Source: an uncultured Lachnospiraceae bacterium
Lineage (GTDB): Bacteria; Bacillota; Clostridia; Lachnospirales; Lachnospiraceae
Assembly (NCBI GenBank): GCA_934330725.1
Contig: CAKRGM010000016.1
Coordinates: 1 to 55,185, forward strand
Length of the DNA: 55,185 nt
Direction: 5' to 3'
Below, in pieces: positions 1-6,225 of the stretch. Every line of letters starts with the position of its first letter. The first letter of the stretch is position 1. Made by a program: the position numbers and the translations under genes. Below the pieces are notes generated by a model, which was not told the origin of the DNA, made no database searches, and saw only the letters and a program-made list of their open reading frames with translations.

Positions 1-300
1 AAAGAATTCCTTAAAAAGAATCGAGCCGAGGTGTTGAGAATGAGTATATTTGAATATGATCAGGAAAAGCATATGCAACAGGAGAGGGATGCCTCCAGAG
101 AAGCAGGTCGTGAAGAAGGGCAATTTTTAAAGCTGATCAATCTTGTAATTAAAAAGATCAACAAAGGAAATACGCCTGAACAGACAGCAGATATGCTTGA
201 AGAGGATATCTGGGTAATAAAAAATATATATGACGCAGCAGAGTCCATGGCACCAGATTATGACGCTGAAAAGATCATGAAAGCTATTGTTAAAAAGTAA
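1..300 (+). CDS. Rpn family recombination-promoting nuclease / putative transposase, C-terminal part (cut by window edge)
   Basis: The frame is open from the first base, so this is the tail of a longer gene. The visible 99 residues are charged and helical and include a REEGQFLKLI segment followed by a small helical tail (EQTADMLEEDIWVIKNIYDAA). That tail layout is typical of Rpn/PD-(D/E)XK_2 proteins, where the nuclease core lies upstream of it; the core is outside this window. A decayed relative with a near-identical tail lies at 5043-5556, which supports the family call. Rpn proteins are DNA nucleases that raise recombination in E. coli. Whether this copy is intact cannot be seen. Confidence 0.6.
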   Translation, partial: KEFLKKNRAEVLRMSIFEYDQEKHMQQERDASREAGREEGQFLKLINLVIKKINKGNTPEQTADMLEEDIWVIKNIYDAAESMAPDYDAEKIMKAIVKK

Positions 301-319
301 ACAGCTGATATCCTTATTT

Positions 320-436
320 TCAATCAAACGGAAGTTCTTCATAAATAGTATCGGTTAAAGAGCTCACACCGCCAAGGAACGACGTAAAGCCATTCCCCCA
401 ACGGAAGAGTCGTTTGGCAGAAATCATATATGGCAT
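320..436 (-). CDS. Possible 38-residue small protein
   Basis: An ATG at 436 is preceded by AGGGAG at a spacing of 7 bases, and the frame runs 38 codons to TGA. The protein has a basic, aromatic start (KRLFRWGNGF) and an acidic end (EELPFD). No family is recognised. A second frame just upstream stays open for about 45 codons up to a TGA about 20 bases before this ATG, so the two could be pieces of one broken gene left by a mobile element. An inverted repeat at 498-557 lies further upstream on the same transcript. Coding status is uncertain. Confidence 0.3.
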   Translation of the reverse strand: MPYMISAKRLFRWGNGFTSFLGGVSSLTDTIYEELPFD

Positions 437-497
437 AACTTTTCTCCCTGTTCGTCATTTGTTATGCATTTGCCACTCTTTATCATTTTGCCATATA

Positions 498-557
498 ACA
501 TAGAATCGAGCATGCCCTCTGACAGTTACCACCAACAGAACACCCTCGATTCTATGT
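498..557. repeat. 13-base perfect inverted repeat with 34-base loop
   Basis: Arms 498-510 and 545-557 are exact reverse complements (ACATAGAATCGAG and its complement). On the plus strand the right arm runs into TTTTCGTTT, so it could act as a weak terminator for the Rpn gene. On the minus strand it lies upstream of the small ORF at 320-436. The arms may also be the scar of a small mobile element. Function is not shown. Confidence 0.5.
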
Positions 558-681
558 TTTCGTTTGGGTATTATAAGGATTTTCCAGCCCCTTTATCCCC
601 TTGTTACGTGCCACTGTAACAAAAATGTTTTGGAATCGTCAGGATAAATATTGCAGGTTTGTTACGACACTATTCTGTTTT

Positions 682-1152
682 TTATCTCAACATTTCAACA
701 AACTCTGAGAATGTATCTGCTACCTTGTATGTTACAGGGGCAAACTCTTCTGATTCCTCATGGCTCCATACACAAATTGATGGTTTCTCTTTATTTTTTC
801 TATAATCTAAACATACATAATCCCCTGCGAATAACTCTGCTATTGGCACAACCTCTACTCCAATTAAATCTTCATTATTCGTCAAACGCTCTCCTATTTG
901 TGATTCTACAACACTAATATCATACCAACCATTTTGAGTTTCTTGAACCTTCTTCAAAATACACAAAAATCTGGTAACTGCATAATTATGTTTATTACAC
1001 TCAAATGATTTTTCATTTGGTATACCACCATTATTATTCACAATAAAGTTTCTGTAATCCACTGGCAAAACCAATCTCCATTTTTTCTCTTTTTCTGCTA
1101 ATAGTCCATCAGTTGGTATCGGATGGATAATTGTATTATCTTGTATTGTCAT
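682..1152 (-). CDS. SMI1/KNR4 (SUKH) family immunity protein
   Basis: A 156-residue protein with the SUKH layout: the N-terminal I-x-x-x-E-K-K-W motif region followed by LPVDYRNFIVNNNGG (about residues 29-43), then a beta-rich body ending in an acidic C-terminal stretch. SUKH proteins bind and neutralise nuclease toxins of contact-dependent and T7SS toxin systems. No matching toxin tail lies immediately upstream. Instead the ATG overlaps the TGA of an IS630 transposase remnant (ATGA), with GGGAGG 7 bases before the ATG. It is probably an orphan immunity gene whose toxin was lost when the array was rearranged. Confidence 0.75.
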   Translation of the reverse strand: MTIQDNTIIHPIPTDGLLAEKEKKWRLVLPVDYRNFIVNNNGGIPNEKSFECNKHNYAVTRFLCILKKVQETQNGWYDISVVESQIGERLTNNEDLIGVEVVPIAELFAGDYVCLDYRKNKEKPSICVWSHEESEEFAPVTYKVADTFSEFVEMLR

Positions 1153-1366
1153 TTAATATCCTCCCTATTATCGAGGTGCATCTGCCCACATTCCAGCGAT
1201 TCTTCATTTATTTCTTCAAAATATTTGTAGATCCAATTAGTAAGTTCTTCCTTAGATTTGACACGGATACATCTGAACATCTGACGAGTCGTCTTGCTAA
1301 AGAAACCTTCAACCATGTTAAACCATGAATGATTCTTTTTTACCCATGAAAATGTCCTTCAGGATT
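1149..1366 (-). pseudogene. IS630-family transposase remnant (C-terminal fragment)
   Basis: The minus-strand frame ending in TGA at 1149-1151 reads HSWFNMVEGFFSK, then TRQMFRCIRVKSKEEL, then WIYKYFEEIN. This matches the C-terminal catalytic E-motif of IS630 transposases, normally H-G-S-W-x-N-x-x-E-x-F-F-S-K. Upstream of about 1366 the frame meets a stop and no DDE core is visible. The last codons overlap the start of the SMI1-family gene, so only the tail survives, fused to the ribosome site of that gene. Confidence 0.75.
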
Positions 1367-1464
1367 TTGTTAAAAACATTATATCACCGTTTTAAAATAT
1401 AGCTGAGTTATTAAAAAGATATTGCAAAAGATATATTGCGCTTTAAAACAATTTTTATAATATT

Positions 1465-1815
1465 TTATTTGGTTATTTTTTTATCTGCAACTCGACCAGT
1501 TTGTGCTTCTATTAACAAATTCAATCCAGTAAATGTAACTATACTTATATACTGACTATCCCTTTTTCCAATTGATACAATCGTTTGAGGTTCTAAAGGT
1601 TTAATAATATTATCAATTTCCCATATTTTATTACCATCAAAATCATATGCAACTACATTATTCGTAGGATTTTCATTTGTATACTTTTTCCTTATCACTA
1701 CACACTTATCAAATGCTACAACTTCTGCTATCTTCTCACATAATATAATCTGTTTATCAGCAAACCATATTATATTCTCTTTATATGAATAATTTTTTTT
1801 CATTTTAATTTTCAT
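1465..1815 (-). CDS. Hypothetical protein, candidate immunity protein of the neighbouring orphan toxin
   Basis: About 116 residues, beta-rich, with a VVAYDFDGNKIWEI segment resembling one blade of a PQQ/WD-like propeller and a basic tail (RVADKKITK). No signal peptide or membrane segment is seen. I chose the ATG at 1815; a second ATG at 1803 and an upstream TTG are possible, and no start has an ideal ribosome site. It follows the toxin tail at 2025-2501 on the same strand, separated by a 160-base structured repeat, and position makes it the best immunity candidate. The family is not recognised. Confidence 0.55.
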   Translation of the reverse strand: MKIKMKKNYSYKENIIWFADKQIILCEKIAEVVAFDKCVVIRKKYTNENPTNNVVAYDFDGNKIWEIDNIIKPLEPQTIVSIGKRDSQYISIVTFTGLNLLIEAQTGRVADKKITK

Positions 1816-1867
1816 GCCTTTCCGTAACCTGCAAACATATGGTTGCAAGTACTAAAATTTGTGTAAA

Positions 1868-2024
1868 AATTTATTTTTCACACTAATCTCCATTCCGCAG
1901 ACGCTTTGCATCGAAGGAATCGCGAGCTGAATTTCAGATTCAGCTCTGCGATCATGGCTACTTTGTGACGCCTGCGGCACAAATAGCTGTGTGAAAAATC
2001 ATCGCATCAGCATGATTTTTCGCA
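1868..2024 (-). repeat. Structured dispersed repeat, copy 1
   Basis: Read on the minus strand this begins two bases after the toxin stop codon. It folds as three hairpins: a GAAAAATCAT / ATGATTTTTC stem, a GCTATTTGTG / CACAAA-TAGC stem, and a strong GAGCTGAAT / ATTCAGCTC stem. It ends in GCAAAGCGTC and TGCGGAATGGAGATTAGTG. Copy 2 at 25161-25305 keeps the same order and the linker GATCxCAG but has different paired bases in the stems. Fragments occur at 20156-20192 and 23130-23280. Confidence 0.65.
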
Positions 2025-2501
2025 CTATTTACCTATTAACCTTTCATTTACAAAATTGTCCTCATCAATAAATTTACCCATTGTGTCAAACTGCTGACCG
2101 TCTCCACTTCCCCAGCCTTCAACAGGATTAGCAATACCTGTTTGCAAATTGAAATCAGGATCAACTTTAACATCACAGATATGTGTTGGTTCCTTTGGTA
2201 GCGCATATTTATCTGCTATTTGTGCAGGCGTCAAACCTTCAATATCATTTTTTTTCATGAGCCAGCCACCTAACTTATTTGATGTGCCATCTTCATTATA
2301 TGAAAAGACTCTTACATATTCCTCATTACCTGCCTGGACTACTTTTACTTCAAAATTTGGGTTATATGGAGGCTTATCATATCCTCTTGCCAGCCATTCG
2401 CTATTAGCCATCTCAGGTGTTTTTGTTTCTACAACTTTCAGCTCACCTGTATCAACCGTTTTTAAACCACCGTTACTACCACTCTGGTATGCTATACACA
2501 T
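2025..2501 (-). CDS. Orphan polymorphic-toxin C-terminal domain (unnamed family)
   Basis: A 158-residue ORF that looks like the tail of a secreted toxin without its delivery domains. After a short start the bases for the SG of the pre-toxin junction match the full toxin at about 6690-6700, where that protein reads INNESG. The body has a PPYNPNFEV segment, a VRVFSYNEDG strand, GGWLMKKNDIEGLTP and KEPTHICDV. The overall pattern resembles toxin tails of CdiA-type proteins, but I cannot name the family or activity. The first residues come from the IS110 end and there is no clear ribosome site, so it is probably not expressed as it stands. Confidence 0.6.
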   Translation of the reverse strand: MCIAYQSGSNGGLKTVDTGELKVVETKTPEMANSEWLARGYDKPPYNPNFEVKVVQAGNEEYVRVFSYNEDGTSNKLGGWLMKKNDIEGLTPAQIADKYALPKEPTHICDVKVDPDFNLQTGIANPVEGWGSGDGQQFDTMGKFIDEDNFVNERLIGK

Positions 2502-2519
2502 AGGAATTTCTAAGCAGTC

Positions 2520-2770
2520 TTTTTCTATCTATTGCTTTTATTACGTTCCTATATCACAATCATCCTGTAATAGATAGAGGTGTGCGTCACCACTCTTGAG
2601 GCACTTGTGACCTCGTAACCTGAGACTGCTCCCTCTGCTTTGCAGGATTTTGCGTATTAGCTGGATGTTGGCAGTATATTCACTGTACTTCGTATATCTA
2701 ACCAGATTGTAACCCGCATTGAAGTGAGGATTCTATCTACTTACACTAAACAAAAGAAAGGAATTTCATT
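2520..2770 (+). ncRNA. Candidate bridge RNA region in the IS110 left end
   Basis: IS110 elements proper carry a structured bridge (seek) RNA in the noncoding left end upstream of the transposase. Here 250 noncoding bases precede the transposase ATG, with several short complementary runs between about 2570 and 2700. The RNA call rests on the family rule and position; I did not derive a full fold or the target and donor guide loops. Confidence 0.3.
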
Positions 2771-3947
2771 ATGTACATCATAGGCATTGATTGGCAAAAA
2801 TCATCACGAAGCTTCCATTGTTTCTCCGGAAGGCAGGCAAATCGGACATTCTCTCCGCTTTGCAACTACACACAAAGGTGCAGATTCTCTTATAAGCTTT
2901 ATATTCAAAAACATCGGTGATTCCCCTTGTGTCTTTGGCATGGAAGCCACCGGTCATTACTGGTATCCAATTTATTCATTTCTCAAATCCAAAGGATATA
3001 CCATCTATGTGATCAATCCTATCCAGTCCGATTCTCTCAGAAAAATGTATATCCGGCAAACAAAAAATGATTCCATCGATTCTTTTCTGATTGCAGAAGT
3101 AATACGCTTTGGGCAGTTTGAGGCTACTTCCATGGCAGATGAAAACATACTTGCCATGCGGCAGTTATGCCGTTACCGGGATTCTGTTGTTTCCTCCAGA
3201 ACAGAAATCAAGCTTCGCATCAGTACGATTATGGAACAGATTTTCCCGGAATACGAAAAACAGTTTTCCTCTCTATGGCTCGGCACATCCATGGGCATTC
3301 TTGAAAAGTACCTCACCCCTGAGAACATTCAGAACGCCCCAATAGATGAGCTTTTTGAAATTATAAAAGATAAGAGCCACAACAAACTTACCATAAAAAA
3401 AGCTGTTTCTATCAAAGATGCTGCGGCTGATACCTTTGGTATTAAAATAGCACAAGATGCGTTCGCTTTCCAGTTAAAACAGCTGATTGACAGATTGAAT
3501 TTCCTTAATGAACAGCTGGAAGCTCTTGACCATGAAATTCTCAGTTACTATGAGAAGTTTGATTGTTACCTCCATACAATTCCGGGAATCGGCATGATTG
3601 CTGCTGCAACCATTTTAGCTGAAATTGGAGATATACACAGGTTTAAAAATTCATCTGCCTTAGTTGCCTTTGCCGGTATTGATCCAACCGTAAGGCAATC
3701 CGGCGAATTTAACAGCATACATAACCACATGTCGAAACGAGGTTCCCCTTACCTGAGACATGCAATCTTCCTTGCTGCAACCACCTGTTCTTTTTACAAC
3801 AGTCCTTTAAATGCCTATTACAAAAAGAAGCGTGAACAGGGCAAACACCATCTGACTGCCACTGGCGCAGTAGCAAGAAAGCTTACCACCGTAATCTATG
3901 CTGTATTACGGGATGGTAAGCCCTATGAACCTAAGAAATTCTGTTAA
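2771..3947 (+). pseudogene. IS110-family transposase, frameshifted at codon 7
   Basis: The reading frame from 2787 onward encodes a complete IS110 transposase body: a DEDD-type RuvC-like domain (GMEATGHYW, then TKNDSIDSFLIAE) and a C-terminal Transposase_20 domain with GIGMIAAATILAEIG and NHMSKRGSPYLRH. The expected start MYIIGID is present at 2771 after an AAGGAA ribosome site, but it is in a different frame. The sequence reads GGCATTGATTGGCAAA where GGC-ATT-GAT-ATT-GGC-AAA is expected, a two-base loss. This separates the first catalytic Asp from the rest. Restart at TTG 2787 would lack that Asp, so the protein is probably inactive. Confidence 0.8.
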
Positions 3948-3991
3948 TATATGGTAGTGAGACTACTAATTAAGCCTGCCGGTGGGGAGGC

Positions 3992-4300
3992 TTAGTTGTG
4001 GTGCATAGAAATAATCTCATCAACATATTCTTTCAAATCATCTTCCAAATCTTCCCTTATAGCAATAATTGATTCCCAATTTAAATCTTTTCCTATATCA
4101 TAATAATTCACAGCATCACATATCATATTCAATATTGCCTCTCTTGTCTGATACTTCATACCTTGAAAATTAATTGTTACATAGTCTTCAATTAACAACA
4201 AAAGTTGTTCTTTGGAATAATCGTGCATTCTAATTCTATCATCCATATTGGAGACCAACTCCTCTAATTTTTTTTCATCCAATATCCTTAACACCTCCAT
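3992..4300 (-). CDS. Candidate immunity protein for the type-30-like toxin
   Basis: A 102-residue acidic, mostly helical protein (LDEKKLEELVSNMDDRIR, then EDLEDDLKEYVDEI). It has no signal or membrane segment and its family is not recognised. It starts 15 bases after the stop of the toxin tail at 4316-5020, on the same strand, as immunity genes normally do. High acidity suits a protein that masks a nucleic-acid-binding toxin. The IS110 right end abuts its stop codon. Confidence 0.6.
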   Translation of the reverse strand: MEVLRILDEKKLEELVSNMDDRIRMHDYSKEQLLLLIEDYVTINFQGMKYQTREAILNMICDAVNYYDIGKDLNWESIIAIREDLEDDLKEYVDEIISMHHN

Positions 4301-4315
4301 TAATCACCCACTAAT

Positions 4316-5020
4316 TCAATTTTGATATGGATCCAAGATTGGTATATGTGTATCATTAATAATAACCTCATCATAATCCGGACCATTGGGATTAAAATAC
4401 TTTGCTTCACGAAAATCATTTATTGTAGGGTCAAAATATCTTCTACCACGTTGAACTCTAACAACCCAACCATTATAAGCATTAGAGCCAACCGGGGCAC
4501 TTGGGTCCACATTGTGTACTCTAACTCTATATGTCTGCCCATTCTGAACCCACTTAAACTCAAATCCTTCTGTAGCTCCTCCCTGTACTGGATATAACTC
4601 TCTCAAAACTGCTTCACCTGGAATTCTATCCAATATCTGGTCTACATTACTTCCTTCTAATTCTGTAAAATCACCAATTTTTCCACTTGACTTCCCATAG
4701 CTGGTCTCATTATTAATATCTTTAACCGCCTTGTCAATATCCTCTGATAAACTTGAGTTTTTTAATTTACTTTCATCTGGATTATCTAATTCACGATTCT
4801 TTATACTATCAAGTTTTTCTTTGTCATTTTTTCCATTTTCTATACCTGAATATGTAACTCCTCCTGCTACTGCCCCTACTCCTGTTGCACACAATGCTGC
4901 TCCTCCGCCTGCAAGTGTTATCCCACCAAGTATAGTTGCAGCTCCAGGTGCCATCCCGGCTATTCCCGCCACTGTCGAAATAGCATCGCCTAAAGTCTTT
5001 CTAATTATTTTTAGTGACAC
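4316..5020 (-). CDS. Orphan toxin cassette: truncated pre-toxin region plus type-30-like toxin tail
   Basis: The first ~110 residues copy the glycine-rich hydrophobic segment and linker of the full toxin at 6226-7752 (KTLGDAISTVAGIAGM to DKAVKDINNE), minus 22 residues. After that the sequence switches to a different tail with LRELYPVQGGATEGFEF, RVRVHNVDPSAPVGSN and NGWVVRVQRG, ending in DTHIPI. That tail matches the polymorphic toxin type 30 (Ntox30-like) pattern, thought to be an RNase. The delivery domain is absent and the only start is a GTG without a ribosome site. It is therefore a stored or decaying cassette rather than an active toxin. Confidence 0.65.
   Translation of the reverse strand: MSLKIIRKTLGDAISTVAGIAGMAPGAATILGGITLAGGGAALCATGVGAVAGGVTYSGIENGKNDKEKLDSIKNRELDNPDESKLKNSSLSEDIDKAVKDINNETSYGKSSGKIGDFTELEGSNVDQILDRIPGEAVLRELYPVQGGATEGFEFKWVQNGQTYRVRVHNVDPSAPVGSNAYNGWVVRVQRGRRYFDPTINDFREAKYFNPNGPDYDEVIINDTHIPILDPYQN
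4706..5000 (-). repeat. Duplicated pre-toxin segment, short copy
   Basis: Near identical at the base level to 6700-7060. It lacks 66 bases present in the long copy. In the long copy those 66 bases lie between two CCTGCTACTGC direct repeats (6857-6867 and 6923-6933), and only one such repeat remains here, so the loss fits recombination between the direct repeats. It is the shared homology arm onto which different toxin tails are attached. Confidence 0.85.
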
Positions 5021-5042
5021 AATTATAAACTAATGGTATAAT

Positions 5043-5556
5043 TCAAGGAACGATAGAGCTTATGATAACCTGGATAAACTCATTATTACAACACTTGAGA
5101 ATGCAATATATATGAGTATGAAAAATGATATTTTATTTATAATAGATTCATAGCTGGTTCTTTATGAGCACCAGTCAGCGGTGAATTTAAATATGCCGCT
5201 TAGGAATCTGTCTTATGTATCATGCGCATATTCTGCACTGACAATGAATGAGAACCTTTATGTTGAGAAGCTTATAAGAATACCCGAGCCCAAATTTGTA
5301 GTATTTTATAACGGACTAAAAAAGCCTCCTGAGAAACAGCTTTTAAAACTGTCAGATGCATATGAAAGGAAGTCCGAAGATATTTCAATGAAACTTACTA
5401 TTGAAGTTGTGAATATAAATCCGGGATATAATAAAGACCTGATGGAGAGAAGCCGGGTGTGAAGAAGGTCTTAAAACAGGCCGTAAAGAAAGGCAATTTT
5501 TAAAGCTGATTAATCAGATAATTAAAAAGATTATTAAAACTGTTGTTAAAAAGTAA
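5043..5556 (+). pseudogene. Rpn family nuclease/transposase, degraded
   Basis: The frame reads YDNLDKLIITTLENAIYMSM, then LFIIDS followed by TAG at 5151, then LVLYEHQSAVNLNMPLRNLSY, IPEPKFVVFYNGLKKPPE and LEVVNINPGYN-like text, typical of the Rpn PD-(D/E)XK core (VVFYNG). After MERSRV a stop and a large internal deletion follow. The tail (RQFLKLINQIIKKI ... VVKK) resumes in another frame and matches the tail of the gene at 1-300. An in-frame stop, a frameshift and the deletion make it a pseudogene. It is oriented opposite to the toxin genes around it. Confidence 0.75.
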
Positions 5557-5585
5557 ACAGCCAGGTTGTCAGGTAAACTTTATCT

Positions 5586-5646
5586 GATACTGCATCTGCA
5601 TTCTATTGACTTACGTCAACGAAAGGCAGATAACAGTATCTTTTTT
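5586..5646 (+). terminator. Rho-independent terminator after the Rpn pseudogene
   Basis: GATACTG-CATCTGC pairs with GCAGATA-ACAGTATC around a 20-base loop and is followed by TTTTTT. It lies 30 bases after the end of the degraded Rpn gene on the same strand. Confidence 0.7.
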
Positions 5647-5753
5647 AATTAAGGAGATTGATGTCCTAAAGTATAACTATAATAAATTCTACAATACAGG
5701 AATCCCATTTCCACTTGAAAACAGCACCAGCAATTTTTCATTGTTTTTAAAAA

Positions 5754-6212
5754 TTATTCCTCTTTACTTTTTTCTAACTGATACCATTCATCTAAAACAT
5801 CATATGCTGTCTTTTTTTGATCATTACTAAATATTATGTCATAACTATAATCTGCATTTAATCTATTAGATATAACATCATATACCAATTTAATCTGTGT
5901 TGGCATTTCCCTTTGATGTTCTTGACATAACTTCTTGAGAGCCTTTATATCATCATTAATAATATTAATAGCTCCCTTTTGTCTCTGTATTGAGACATCA
6001 TATCTTTTTTGCCCATCTACTATAACGTCATTTAGCTTGTTCTTCTTTACAATTTTACTATTAACTTTATAAAAGAAACCACTGGATATCATACCATTTT
6101 CAAAAGAACAATAAATATAAATCCTTTCAGCTCTTTTTTCCACATATTCCAGACAAATTGCCACCATGTCCGCCTGTATTTCTGAAAAGTAATCTTCAAA
6201 CACTTTTTCCAT
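5754..6212 (-). CDS. DUF600 (EsaG/YezG-like) immunity protein
   Basis: A 152-residue acidic protein starting FEDYFSEIQADMVAICLEYVE, with a central strand IYIYCSFENGMISSGFFYKVN and a C-terminal DVISNRLNADYSYDIIFSN and DVLDEWYQLEK. This is the DUF600 pattern found in EsaG, which binds and inhibits the T7SS nuclease toxin EsaD. It starts 13 bases after the stop of the nuclease toxin with a GGAGG site, so the two are co-transcribed as a cognate pair. It should act in the cytoplasm. Confidence 0.8.
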   Translation of the reverse strand: MEKVFEDYFSEIQADMVAICLEYVEKRAERIYIYCSFENGMISSGFFYKVNSKIVKKNKLNDVIVDGQKRYDVSIQRQKGAINIINDDIKALKKLCQEHQREMPTQIKLVYDVISNRLNADYSYDIIFSNDQKKTAYDVLDEWYQLEKSKEE

Positions 6213-6225
6213 TACATTTCCTCCA

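Larger units (their letters stand above)
2486..3991 (+). mobile_element. IS110-family insertion sequence
   Basis: The element comprises a long noncoding left end (about 285 bases), one transposase frame (2771-3947) and a short right end. Homology of the interrupted toxin gene to the full-length toxin stops at about 2485, which sets the left boundary. The right boundary lies just before the immunity stop codon at 3992. No terminal inverted repeats are seen, as expected for IS110. The right flank does not continue the interrupted pre-toxin sequence, so a deletion or rearrangement went along with or followed insertion. Confidence 0.75.

Noticed and set aside
651..917. 88-codon plus-strand frame
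   Set aside because: Antisense to the SMI1-family gene, low-complexity Leu/His-rich translation.
5606..5830. 74-codon plus-strand frame
   Set aside because: Begins in the terminator hairpin at 5586-5646 and runs antisense into the DUF600 gene; no ribosome site.
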